In this document: positions 1 through 10,302 of the stretch, one piece after another
Position numbering within the stretch: position 1 is the stretch's first letter
Layout of the letters: each line of letters opens with the position of its first letter
Assembly: GCA_049999725.1 (NCBI GenBank)
Contig: JBNGIS010019754.1
Coordinates: forward strand, 38,273-68,605
Source: Haplomitrium mnioides
Taxonomy: Eukaryota > Marchantiophyta > Haplomitriopsida > Calobryales
Direction: 5' to 3'
DNA length: 30,333 nucleotides
The notes under the pieces: generated by a model
What the model saw: the letters and a program-made list of their open reading frames with translations, nothing else
The model's database searches: none
What the model was told of the DNA's origin: nothing
Program-made: the position numbers and the translations under genes

Positions 1-879
1 ACTCGTAATTGTGAAAGCTTTGATACATTTCAAACATTTCAAGAATCTATTAAAAATTTGATTGATTTGATCATGAGCATGGCCAACTATGAGAAATCCC
101 ACCTTAATTTTTCGAAAAAAATTCTTGGCAACAAGGAGACTAAGATATCCAAATAAGATGGAATTCTTATTCTCTCGTGTCGTGTTGTCCAATTGAAGAT
201 ACAAAGTTGGAAGCAACGGCCCTTCAAATCACATAGTATTTTGTTGAGCATAGTAACTATCAAATTAGAATTGCTTCTCAAGTTTCTATACGTTAAGAAG
301 ACCATCAAAGAAAGAGCATGATTGAATATTAAGACACCAACAACATGCATCTCACCAAACAATCTTTATCAATGTTTTTTGGTGCTGAAAGCTAGTGTGG
401 AATAGCAATTTTCTTTTGATCCATTTTATCAATGACAATTCCTAAGTACTTTTGACCATCGGCATAACATTTTCTTTGATGGTTTGCAATTTTTGTTCTT
501 TCTTTCAATTGTTGGTTATGATGAAAAAACATTTGCGATTATATTTGACTACATCATTACAAAGCATGAAAGATATAAAAGTAGTTCAGTAAAATATATG
601 TAGATGTTTGGAACTTCAAAAGACAATCTCTGCTGCTAAAAATATTCAAATCATCTTACAAAAATGTTTGGATTGGTAGAAGTGAAAATTTTGTAAAAGA
701 TTAAAAATAAACTTTAGGTAATTTAAATAAAGGAAAATTTGTTTGACTTCAAATAAACAAAAGTTTTAAAAGGAGAAAAACAAGATTTGTAACAAAGGCT
801 CACAAACTAAAACTATAGTTTCAAAGGTAGCTTGGACTCTTTGTTCGCAAAAGATAAAAAAAAAAAAACCAGAACACAT

Positions 880-940
880 CCTATGCACGCATATGATGAG
901 TGGAGACAACAACTAATCGTATGCACGCATATGACCAAAG
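880..940. repeat. Two palindromic ATGCACGCAT units in putative intron
   Basis: Two close copies of TATGCACGCATATGA occur at about 882 and 919, each with a self-complementary GCAYGCATAT-type core. They lie in the AT-rich stretch between the protein-like blocks of the minus-strand gene. They belong to the same family as the arrays at 2690-2890, 3940-4125, 5530-5925 and 7560-7720. Confidence 0.5.
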
Positions 941-2689
941 CAACAACATCAATATCATGACTTGCTTTGACTGTTGTCGTGACTCGTTTTAAAAAGAAAC
1001 AAGAAACAAGAAACAAGAACAAAGCGGTTCGTTCTATTGTTTTTCTTATAAAGAACTCTTGATTTAAAGCAACAAAAGCAAAACTTGTTGCAAGGTGAAG
1101 GTCACCACCAAGAATTAGATTCATTTCCTTGCTTTATTTGATTTTAAACAAGGTTTGGATTCAAACTAAAAACAACTTACCCTATGCAAACATAGACTCT
1201 CTTCTCACAACTCAAGTTGCTGAGAATTATCCGACTCAAATCTTGTTTGCTGAAACACTTAACAAAACAACTATCTTTTAGTACTAAGTTGAGAAAACAT
1301 AACATCTCTTGAATTAAGCTTTGAATTTAGAAAAAAGAGCATGGATTAACCAAAGGTTTCAAAAGAGAAGAAATTTGTTACCTTTGTCGGACTCCAAGGC
1401 AAATTTTTCGTGCAATGATTTTATTTCTTCGCATGTTCACAAATAGCAAATCTAATGTGTTTTGGAATTTCTACATTTGGAAAATGAGTTCTCCAATGTA
1501 ACAGTTTTGTAAAACCCAAGAAACTAAGAATACAATAGGGATCTTTGCATAGTAGTCATAAACTTCCCATTTTGTAAAATTATCGGGTAAGTTATAAACT
1601 TTGTGAGTGGACATTCTCTTGCAATGTCTTTGAAAGAAAAATTTCCATCCACTTATACACGAAAACTCCTTTAGCAGATAATTCTCTTTTTCCAAAAATT
1701 CCTTTGGATCTACGTTTTTGAGATTTTGAATCATTTGGATTCTATCATTCCCTAGTGATGCTACTAATTTGAAGGCTCTTCTACATACAATGGTATCGCC
1801 AAGCAGAGTAAACCAATTGTCAATATCATAGTCTTTTCTTGGTATGCCCCACTGCAATGTGATATCTCAATTCTTGATGCTTTGTCAAAAATACGTTTCT
1901 CTCATAGTTTTCAAAAAATTTGTCTTGCACAACGACAAACAATTATTTTGACAATATTAAATTCTCTTCAATTTAGAAATTGGCATTGGATTGAGCTTTT
2001 TCTTCACAAAGCTTTTTTAAGATGGACTTTCGGCAAAGAATTTTTTCATACGATGTTTACCCATTTGGGTTTTGGCCCAGACAAAGAATTCTTATGTTGT
2101 GTTGGTCGATTTGGTTCGTAGGGGAATCCAACCATAGGAGATAATTTGTTGTCCTAAAGATCTTGATCATCATCATAAACATTGTTTATTCCTTCGCAAA
2201 AAGTTTTCGAAGGATGAGGTACTCATTGAGAATTGAAAGAACTGCACCATCTCGAAATGGAATCTTGATCAATATCTCAAACATTAGGAAATGTTTCATG
2301 TAATATAATCAATGCCCTTAGCAATAACTCCAACAAAATATTGATTCATTGAGAATCTTTGCTAGAATCATTTCCCAAACTATGGTCTGAAGACTTCTCC
2401 AAAAGAATTTGGTTTGTTTCAGATTTCCCAATCTCATTGCGAGGTCCAACTTGAATTGAAATCACTCGTTGTTTGAGTGGTGCTATCGAAGACACCGATT
2501 CATCTCCAAAATTGAAACCATCCATAGATTGTATGTTTTTGTGCTTTGGACAAACACACTTTGATCATAAATATCGAGGTCTCCTTTAGATGAAGACGAA
2601 GAAAGATCCACAACCGTCTGGAAATTTTGAGTTGAACGTCTTTCTATTGATATGTTGGAGTAGTCAAAAGAAAGATTCAACTTTGACCG

Positions 2690-2890
2690 CTTGATCGGCA
2701 ACAAAGATCTTGTGCGTGCAGAAGTTTGTTTCTTTAATTCTCTACGAGCACTAGGTTTCCTCTTTGATCCTTTGCGCACAAGTTGTTCACTCCTTAATCC
2801 TATGTACGCATTAGGTTCACTCCTTGACCCTATACGCGGATAGGGTTCAATCCCTGACCCTTTGCGCGCATAGAGTTCACCTTCTTGATC
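2690..2890. repeat. 30-nt palindrome-centred tandem repeat inside a coding block
   Basis: Several degenerate units of about 30 nt follow each other. Their cores are palindromic, for example CCTATGTACGCATTAGG and CCCTATACGCGGATAGGG, separated by TTCACTCCTTGA-like linkers. Because 30 is a multiple of three, the array stays open on the minus strand and encodes a basic, glycine/serine/arginine-rich 10-residue repeat (RIGSRSEPNA-like). The core ends in the same YGCGCRY motif as the 24-nt arrays of the neighbouring gene. Confidence 0.6.
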
Positions 2891-2989
2891 GTCTTGGGTA
2901 GAGCTATCTGATTCAACAAAAGCCATATTTTTCACCAATATACTTGCCATCACACTTGATGCTTTTGGTAGTCCATTGTTTATCTCCAA

Positions 2990-3533
2990 AGAATTGTGGT
3001 TTGAACAAATCTCAAGTTGTTGATCACAAGTAACACTTTTCTATGAACATAAATCTTTGAATTTTAATCTCTTCTTGCATTTAGAAACTCCAACCATTGA
3101 TAAAGCTCACTAAAAATCAAGTATTTGAAGAAACTATTTTAACAAATATTCTCAACCTCTTACGGCCTACTGAAAATTGTGTGTTTTAAAGACAATTCCG
3201 CAAAACGACAAAATTGGGAACTTTTTGTAATGAAATGAAAAAAAAAGAAATTGGAAAGATGAAAACAAGCGATGCTTTATATACTAACCTTTTTTTTTTT
3301 CACCATGCAAACCTATGTGTCAAGAACTCCGGGAATCATTTTTGGGAGGGAAATGCATTTTTTGAAATTTAGGTGCAAAAGAAGCGTTAATGGAAAGTTT
3401 ATTTCCATTGTCATGAGTTCACTTTCCAGTTTTTGTTTTCTTGTTATTTTGCCATTTCAGCCATTTGATTTTTGTGAACTTTTGCTCTCAAGATTTTTTA
3501 CCTCAAATTCTACATGTTTTTACTTTCTGGAAA
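2990..3533. promoter_or_regulatory. Intergenic region between divergent genes, candidate shared promoter
   Basis: About 540 AT-rich bases separate the first codons of the two divergent genes. On the plus strand a TATA-like TTTATATACTA lies at 3276-3286, followed by a T12 run and about 245 bases of presumed 5' leader before the ATG at 3534. No clear TATA box was seen for the minus-strand gene. That this is a bidirectional promoter is inferred from layout only. Confidence 0.35.
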
Positions 3534-3896
3534 ATGGCATCACATGTCAATATTTCCAAACCTGCTCAACCAAAGCCTTATAGGTATTCAAATGTTGTCA
3601 AGGTTCTCGAGCCAGAAAAATTAGATTGGAAATGGCTAGTTAATTGTGGATCCTTAAAAGACTTTGATCAACAACTTTTCTTTTTTGTTGGTGAAGGTGA
3701 AAAATTTAACCTCGGCATTGTGGTCCAAATAACAATGATTAGAGAGGGGAAGCAAGCCAACATCATGCTGCTTGTGCAGTCACAAGATGCCATTACCCTG
3801 TACAAAGACCCATCGTAAAATCAATTTTTCTTTTTGGAGATGAACGAGAGGGACATTTTTGCCAAACATCTAGAGATGGCTAAGGAAGACAACAAG

Positions 3897-4224
3897 GTAA
3901 GATCTTAAAACGCTTTTTCATTTGTTTTCTTTTTGGACTGCCTTGGAACTTGATGCACGCATGGGCTCCTGAGTCCATACATGCATGGACTTTGGAGTCC
4001 AAGCGTGCAAGGACTTGAGAGTCAATGCGCGTATGGACTTGGGATTGCATGCATGCATGGACTCACATTCCCATGTCCATGTGCGCTTGGACTCCCGTGC
4101 CCACACGCATGAACTTCCTAGTCGTTTTTAGCTTAGACTAAATGTTAAATACATTTTTACTCATTGTAAACACCTATAGACTTTTTTTTAACATGTTTGA
4201 TCATTTTATTATTTTGTGTTTTAG
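3897..4224 (+). other. Intron 1 of the ParB-methyltransferase gene
   Basis: It begins GTAAGATC directly after the AAG codon ending exon 1 and ends TTTTGTGTTTTAG. The phase-0 join leads into FTQFFTDFVDAYQDTK, a plausible protein frame that soon shifts to the frame used downstream (indel near 4270). A T-rich stretch precedes the acceptor, and the middle is filled by the palindromic array. Confidence 0.6.
3940..4125. repeat. Palindromic 24-nt array in intron 1
   Basis: About seven degenerate units of about 24 nt, such as GAGTCCATACATGCATGGAC, are each nearly self-complementary around a CATGCATG or ATGCGCGTAT core. CATGCATG is also the plant RY motif recognised by B3-domain proteins, but any such role here is speculative. 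Both strands read through most of the array as a repeated short peptide because the unit length is a multiple of three. Confidence 0.75.
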
Positions 4225-5444
4225 TTCACTCAATTTTTTACGGACTTTGTGGATGCCTACCAAGACACAAAGTGCGTCAAACGTGGTTCTCTTTTGCGGC
4301 CCCTTCGTCTTCAACACCAAATAGCTCAGGGGAGGAAACAGAGCCTAAGCCAGTTCACGCTCGAAAATCTAGATCCAAAAGGCAATCAGATAAGAGGATG
4401 CAAACCTTTCAAGAGCATGAGCAAGTGAACCCTCATACAGTATCTAAGGAAGACAAGAATAAAATCAGGGAGTCTGCAATCCATCAATATAAAGTTTGAG
4501 AAGAAATGATTACAATTCAGTTGGAGAATTTAAATCTTCCAAAACCTAGAATGGACAATTGGAGGTTATTTCATATTAGAAGGTTGAATGAAGACTTTGT
4601 TGAGCTTCTGGCACAGAGAATGCTCACCAATAAATGTGCATACATTTTTTTTATTGCTATCATTGACCCAAACTACGGGTTAAAGGATAAGTCAAATTTT
4701 GATTTGAGGAACCCTAACAAGAATCGATATGAGATTGCAAGAGGCAATCACAGTGTTGCCGCAAGGCAACTTCTAACCACCAAATCCGAAGTGAATTATC
4801 CAATGATGTTGCTCTGCAACTGTTATGTTTACATGGGCTTAACACTAACAAAAGCTCACATATTTGTAACAGATAACAATTGCAACCAAAGGTACCGATT
4901 GGAAATGACATCGATTCAGAAGGTTGAATATTGGCATCAGAGGTTTGTGGAGAGTGGAATGGTTTCATTCCAGAAATTAAAAAGAGAGTTGGTGCTAGAG
5001 ACTTTGAAGATCAAGCCAAAGTCGACTCTTGAGAAGATATTCAATTCTCAAGACAATTGGTTCTAGCTGACGTTCCAAAGTGGTGAGCTGTGGGATTTAC
5101 AATAGAGCATTTTTTCTATGTGGGAGAAAAATATGGTGAAGGGCTAGAATCCTAAGGCCAAGGGATTGCTGAGAATGGAGGACATGAAGTGGACACCTTG
5201 GAGGTCCCTTCAGGGTCTTCTATACGAAGTTAAAATATTTGTTTTGAAACGCGTGGAAGCTGGAGAGCTTTCAATTGAAGAAATGTCTCGCAAGCTGGAG
5301 AGACATAAAGTTTTGGCAATCATAGTAAAGTCTTTCTGCTCTGAAGTCTATTGTAGCTCTTGGAAAGAAGCAAGAGAGGAGTATCCTCTCCTCACCAAGG
5401 AGTCAAAGATGTCTGCATTTTACTCTAGTTTTGAGAAGCTTTTG

Positions 5445-6012
5445 GTAAGTTTGTTTTTGCATTGTACGTTTATTTCTCTAGAGTTGCATTGAATTTTTTT
5501 GTAAATTATCTTTTGTTAGATTAAAAATGATTATGAGTCCATACACACATGGACTATCAAGTCTGTGCACGCAAAGACTCTCTAATTTGGCGCACTTGGA
5601 TTATCTAGTCCAAGCTCGTAAGGGACTCTCTAGTCCCTATGTGCTTGGACTAGCAAGTCCGTGCGCGCATGGATATTGAAGTCCATCCGCGCATGGAATT
5701 TGAAGTCCATGCACGCATGGAATTTGAAGTCTATGCACTCTTTGACATTGAAGTCCATCCGCGCATGGACTTTGAAGTCCAAGCGCGCAAGGATATTGAA
5801 GTCCATGTGCGTATGGACATTGAAGTCCAAGAGCGCCGTGTGCGCATGGACTTCAATATCCGTCTTAGTTTGGACTCCAATGTCCATGCTATTTTGGACT
5901 CTCAAGTCATTGATTATGTTGACTTGAGGGTCTTTGCTTGCAGTGTCCACCTCTTTAAAGTCTTTTTTTTTTTTTTTTCTTTTTTTTTTCCGTTTTTGTT
6001 GTGTGCTTGGAG
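5445..6012 (+). other. Intron 2 of the ParB-methyltransferase gene
   Basis: It starts GTAAGTTTG after KLL in phase 0. Before the candidate acceptor at 6011-6012 (TGCTTGGAG) there is a very long pyrimidine tract (about 5961-6000). The exact acceptor is uncertain, because the protein frame that follows (KLPKGKKDWG) is not in the phase predicted by this AG; an indel probably intervened. The intron is dominated by the palindromic array. Confidence 0.6.
5530..5925. repeat. Main palindromic 24-nt tandem array (intron 2)
   Basis: About 14-16 units are present, most regular at 5660-5830, where the period is 24 nt. The idealised unit core AGTCCATGCGCGCATGGACT is a perfect 20-base palindrome with an alternating purine-pyrimidine centre, separated by TTGA-like spacers. 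Because of the symmetry and the multiple-of-three period, both strands are open for more than 85 codons and encode similar repeats (EVHARMDF-like). These frames are artefacts of the repeat, not genes. Units with mismatches (5840-5925) form the degenerate edge. Confidence 0.85.
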
Positions 6013-7268
6013 ACGAAACCTTTAAAGGGAAGCTGCCAAAGGGCAAAAAAGATTGGGGGTCAAAGAAGCCTCAAAAGATCAAGACCAGACCCCAACACTT
6101 GTTTCCTACCTTCTTGCTTTATTGCCAAAAAGCTAGAGAGTGGAAATCAATGCAGCAAAATGATGTTGTTGCTCTTCCCACTGATAGAGTTCTAAGAGAC
6201 AAAGACGAGGACTTATTGTCCTTTGTTGATAGACTCAACGTGGTATATTACCAAGTCCATAGGGAGGCAAATGCTTGTCAATTGAAGGGATTAGTGAAAC
6301 CTAGATGTTTTCACTTTGGCAATTGCAGATATTCCTTATAGTTACAACCTTAAGGAATGCAAGCACAATGATTCCAAACCCTTTTCTAGGGATGACATTT
6401 TTGATATGGTTTCCTCTTTTGAAGCAATCATGAATTTTTATTTTTGGTCTTTTGCAATAATCTATTCTTCGCATCTATTTGGCATAATCAAGGATTCTCT
6501 TTTGGAGGTTTGTTGTGCCATCAACCACGCATCCGGTAAGTTTTTTTTTAATTTTTTTGGTTTTTTAATTTATCTTGTTTAGTTTTCCTACATTGTGTTT
6601 CAAGTGTCTAATTTTTTTGTTTTTCTTACTACATGGAGAAAAGCAATATTCATCATTCCGGTGGTCCAAGAATTGCTTACGCCTACAAGTATTGGATTGT
6701 GGGCTACTAGACAAATGAGGGCAAGAGGAGCATAAGGCTCTTCAACTTGCAGCCTACTGATGCAAGTGGTCATCTTTGGCATTATGTAGAGTATGTTCAG
6801 TTGCCCTACTGTGTTGGCTAAACTAAAACATCAAGGACATGATGCTCGTGTGAATGTTTACCAAAAGCCCAGGCTCTTTATTTTTTTTTCATTGACCCTT
6901 TATCAATAGAGCAAGATTAGATCTTAGACCTTTGCTCTGGGTCCGGCATAGGCCTTGTCTCTGCTTTAAAGTTGATGCAAAATTGCATCGATGTGGAATA
7001 TGATGGACGTCAATCTATTTATATTTCTTATAGAGTTTTGACGATAGCTTCTTTGCCATTCGACGTGACCAAATCGCAGATAGTATATGCGTACCACAAG
7101 AAACTTGTTCCTCCTAGTATTGTAGGTGCTACTGGTGATTCTATTGCCATCTCTAGGACTAGAAAGTCTCGGCAAGACTTTGTAGCGGTTGTAGATGCTA
7201 AAGCTTCTCAGCCAATTGATTCAGATGAGACATTTCCTTCTCGAGAGGATAGAGTTGTAGCATCATAA

Positions 7269-7832
7269 AGATGTAATTTTTGTACACAATGAAGTATTTT
7301 CTTCAGGATATTTTTTTTGCTGAAGTTTCAAACTTGTTGCATTCCAAATCCAATTTAGGTCTTCTCTTCACGATTCAATTTCTTGCACAAAATGGTTTTT
7401 AAACAAGACGCATTGATTTTCATAAAAATTAGCAATAATGTCTATGCTAACATGGAAGTTCACTTTCTTTTCTTTCATTTTTTGTTCAAGTTTTCTTTAG
7501 TCCTTAGTTTTTTGCTTTTCTTCCTAAAATTGGCTTTTGCATTCCGTGCTTCCAATTACTCAACAGTCCGTGTTGGCTTTAGTTCTCAATGCGCGCATGG
7601 GCTTCAATTGTTCAAGCTCAAGTTAGGTGTAGTTGTCCATGCGCACATGGATCTTTCAAACAAAGTGTGCCTACACTCGGGCCTCAGCTTTCCATGCACC
7701 CATAGGCATGAGTCTTTTCACAATTTTGCTTCAACAATCTTCTTGTGCCAACACTTTAGGGTTCTAGTTCAAAATTTCTTTGATGAAATTTGAATGTTTT
7801 TATCAAAATTTCAAATTATTAATCTTAGTGTG
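7269..7832 (+). other. 3' flank of the methyltransferase gene; no gene seen
   Basis: AT-rich sequence follows the TAA at 7266-7268. It has TGTAATTTTTGTA motifs shortly after the stop, compatible with a 3' UTR, and a T-rich stretch (7460-7540). It includes a degenerate palindrome cluster and ends abruptly at the inferred LTR edge at 7833. No protein-like frame was recognised. Confidence 0.4.
7560..7720. repeat. Degenerate palindromic units downstream of the gene
   Basis: At least three recognisable cores occur: CAATGCGCGCATGGGCTT near 7588, GTCCATGCGCACATGGAT near 7634 and a weaker CCATGCACCCATAGGC near 7691. Spacing is irregular. They are the last members of this family seen before the retroelement nest begins. 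Confidence 0.55.
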
Positions 7833-8952
7833 TCAGCCCCTTCTCTATGTCCTTAACACCCCAAGATGCAATTTTAGAGAGCAAGGGTGACACAATTTCA
7901 CAGGGTTCTTTCATGAGATGGCCTTAGGATTGTATTTACCACTCTGTATTTTATCGTCTTCTATTTCCCTTTATGCACATGCCCACATAGCACAACCCCC
8001 AAGTAATCCTTTCCCAGCTGTACCTCCATATCATGAGTAATGAATGCCAATATGTTGTCTGCTTTATTGCCGAGTTTTACCTTCAGTCCTTCCAGGGCTT
8101 CGGAGATTTGGATAGAACCTCCTCTAAAATGCAACTACTACGACTGCTCTCTAATATAGGAACTTCACAATTCTACTGCTACTATCTAAAACTTAGCAAG
8201 CTCTTTGAATGGTGTCTTCACAATTCTTCCCCCCCCCCCCCCCCCCCCCTCCCCCCTTGAGCTTTAATATCACACCCCATTTTCTGCTTGTCTTGCCACC
8301 CTCTGTTACTGCTGCTAATGCCTCTCTTCGGTGTTATTTTTTACCTTGCAACTCCACACTCACCCATGACAGATAGATATATTCACCTTTGTTGTCCAAA
8401 GGGCTTATATTTCTTACTCTTCAGCTAGGGAGATGGCGCTCTCTGCCACCGGTACCCCACACTCCACCCTTATCACCCCTAATATCGTGCACTCCCATTC
8501 AAAGAGATGGAAGCCTCTCGACTTGCTTACAACGGTCACGGAACCAATCTCATAAGATTGAACAAGCCTTATACCACCTCTATGGTGCCATACTTTGCTA
8601 GAGCAAACTCTCTATGGCTGGCAGAGAGGATCGCCTTACTAGGTGATGCAATTATTAGTTGAAACCTCAGCTTGTTGGGCTTCTTTAGATAGAGTAACAG
8701 CCTACCAACGTTGGGGTTGTGGGTGCAGATGACTCAAGGAGTGGCACTCCTTGTGAGTATCCTTATTGCTTGTACAAATCCACCTCATACTAGAGCCTCC
8801 TCCTTTAAATTGGGTTCACCTTACTGGTCCAGGTCCCCTCCCTGAAGTACCTACGCTTGCCTCTGCACTCTCACCTCAACCTCCTTGGGCTCTTGCTGTT
8901 TCTCCTTGCTTTCACACATGCAATTCGAACCCCTTCTTTGTGTTTTCTGCCT

Positions 8953-8964
8953 GTATATATATAT
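8953..8964 (-). promoter_or_regulatory. TATA-like tract inside the LTR
   Basis: Minus strand reads GGAAAATATATATATACAG. If the LTR call is right, this splits it into about 1.1 kb of U3 (10097-8965) and a shorter R-U5. The tract is symmetric, so its strand is taken only from the element orientation. Confidence 0.3.
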
Positions 8965-9288
8965 TTTCCTATAGAGAGCAATTGCTTTGTGTAAGATAGT
9001 GGATGGATCTTTTGTAGTGCTAATTACGCCGCTTCTTCAATTCTTGGTTTCGCTTTCCGCTGATAATTCAGTTGGTGCCCTATAGCTACTGCGCTGAGCA
9101 ATTTGAATCTTACTTAGGTGTTGGGTGGTCCAGTAACTATGTGTCGACACTCTCCTTTGAGTTTGTGTGTTTGATCGTGTTGTTTGGCGCTACTAGCTTC
9201 AACACTTCGTTGTGCTCTCCTATTTTAATAATGTCAATCCTTAAGGTAGCAACATCTGCCCTTGGTTTTATTTGAATGGTGAGGAAGT

Positions 9289-9690
9289 CTTCTGATGGTC
9301 GGTCAATAGAATGCTTCAAGAAGAACCAATTTAGTCTAGCCGAAAAGAATGATCAGACTGGTCTGATGAGGAACATCAGAATTAACCGATGAATCCTGAT
9401 CAAATTAGTCTGATGCCGATCGCTTTGATGACCAACAAAGACTCTGATAAACATTTGCAGACTCCAATGGTCAATCCCAAGAGTTGACCTCTTTTGATAA
9501 AGAACCGCCCGACATCGTCTTCCAAGCGGAACATTGCGCTTATACCAAAAGTACAGATCTAGGACAATCAACTCCGATGCTTGACTCGGTCTGATAGAAT
9601 TGATAGAACTCTGATAAACTCAAAAGAAAGAACCCCCTGGACTCTGATCAGACTCGTTAGCACTTTGATGGATCATAGCGTCCTCTGATT
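9289..9690 (-). repeat. Cluster of ATCAGA motifs in the U3 part of the LTR
   Basis: The plus strand carries about ten copies of YCTGAT (for example near 9289, 9361, 9393, 9440, 9590, 9615, 9640 and 9685), that is ATCAGR on the element strand. The block TCTGATAAAC appears twice (near 9439 and 9612). Spacing is irregular, so it is a motif cluster rather than a tandem array. Confidence 0.4.
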
Positions 9691-10302
9691 CTTCACGCTG
9701 TTGCTGCCTTTGAATGTCGTAACATTTTATTCCCTTGTGAATCTCTCTGGTTTCAATGGTTTTGGGATCGCCCTTCAATCTTCTCTCCCGCAAGTTCTGC
9801 CATGACTTTGATAGTTGAGAATAACCAATGTAGTTCTTTGTCTTACCTTAACCTCTATTTTGAGTTTGTTTGTTCTATCTATGTCCTTTTGATCCCCTTC
9901 CCGATAAGATCTTCTGTAATATATCTCAAGATTCCCCTCTTGTTGTAGTCGTGTTGCTATTGGTGATCCTCTGATGGCTTCTTTGTTGGTCTTGTTATGC
10001 TCTCCGGGCTGATAGATGCATCTTCATTACTACAAATTTAGGTCTCTTGGATAGAAGTTGAAAAAATTCGTGGTATCCTATTCCCAACCGACTGACATAA
10101 CTCTCCTTCTAAGTGTGAAACGTCCTCGTGAACACCTCATCTTCCATGAAGAAATAGAATGGCTTGTACTATTGGGGACAACTTTGTGTATTCTTGCCGT
10201 CGAGCCCACCGAAGTGCATCGACCCGTGCCTTCACTATACGTTTGTTGTGCTCCTACTAACTATACTACTGCTGCTGCTTAAATTGATTGCCCAAAATAA
10301 GA

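Larger units (their letters stand above)
1..2989 (-). pseudogene. Unrecognised, decayed protein-coding gene, probably with introns
   Basis: Read on the minus strand, three protein-like blocks appear. The first (2989-2483) starts MEINNGLPK and has a charged, repeat-bearing middle (2890-2690) and a serine-rich stretch. A second reading frame continues from about 2480 to 1985 with several in-frame stops, mostly TGA plus one TAG. The third block (1857-1471) is well formed, with NWFTLLGD and VYNLPDNFTKWEVYDYY. A last block (362-87) contains GEMHVVGVLIFNHAL and TTRHERIRIPS, and after a frame change can be followed to base 1, so the gene probably runs off the window. The AT-rich 363-1390 between blocks is likely intron; a donor-like GGTAAC lies near 1381. 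I recognise no domain. That the blocks form one gene is inferred from order, strand and similar base composition. The gene is divergent from the ParB-methyltransferase gene and shares its palindromic repeats. Confidence 0.45.
3534..7268 (+). pseudogene. Decayed ParB-like / beta-class DNA amino-methyltransferase fusion gene
   Basis: The ATG at 3534 opens exon 1 (to 3896, donor GTAAG). Exon 2 runs from about 4225 (acceptor TTTTAG) to 5444 (donor GTAAGT), exon 3 from about 6013 to 6535 (donor GTAAG) and exon 4 from about 6640 to TAA at 7266. Exon 2 holds a ParB-like domain (about 4555-4900) with RYEIARGNHSVAARQLL, matching the GxHRxxAA box. Exons 3-4 hold a bacterial-type amino-methyltransferase: DIPY (6328-6339, motif IV), KP...LY, then ILDLCSGSG (AdoMet motif I, 6921-6947) and VEYDGRQ (6993-7013). 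Motif IV before motif I is the beta-class order (CcrM-like, DNA methylase N-4/N-6 family). Such enzymes methylate adenine N6 or cytosine N4; the leading Asp is commoner in adenine enzymes. The gene is broken: stops at 3816, 4497, 5064, near 5116 and 5149, 6708 and 6918, and frameshifts near 4270, 6300, 6820 and 6860. The exon 1 domain is unrecognised. The methyltransferase call is strong, the ParB call moderate. Confidence 0.8.
7833..10097 (-). mobile_element. Probable 3' LTR of the host Ty3/gypsy element
   Basis: On the minus strand the segment starts TGTCAG (10097-10092), directly preceded by the purine run AGAAGGAGAG, and ends CTGACA (7838-7833). These ends are 6-bp inverted copies, as expected of an LTR. 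It lies about 200 bases beyond the pol stop of the same element. It contains a TATA-like tract (8953-8964), a poly-C run on the plus strand (8229-8249) and a cluster of ATCAGA motifs upstream of the TATA. I see no protein-like frame. The partner 5' LTR would lie beyond the window, so the boundaries cannot be confirmed by a second copy. Length would be 2265 bp. Confidence 0.5.

Noticed and set aside
1882-2121. Plus-strand 79-codon frame as a gene
   Set aside because: It is antisense to a better protein-like minus-strand reading that links the blocks of the decayed minus-strand gene.
3816-5151. In-frame stops of the ParB-methyltransferase gene as U-to-C RNA editing sites, which are common in fern and hornwort organelles
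   Set aside because: The locus has spliceosomal-type introns and nuclear retroelements, and also has frameshifts that editing would not repair.
5660-5830. CRISPR array
   Set aside because: The unit is a short palindrome with nearly constant 4-base spacers, in a eukaryotic intron; no unique spacers.
5630-6046. Open frames of 88-138 codons on both strands as genes
   Set aside because: They follow from a palindromic 24-nt repeat; peptide repeats are mirrored on both strands and the region lies within an intron.
8229-8256. Poly-C run as a functional G-quadruplex promoter element
   Set aside because: A single homopolymer with one interruption; length is prone to sequencing error and there is no other support.
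9361-9430. Box C/D snoRNA (TGATGA and CTGA motifs)
   Set aside because: The motifs are part of a wider ATCAGA/TCTGAT cluster; no terminal stem or correct box order was seen.
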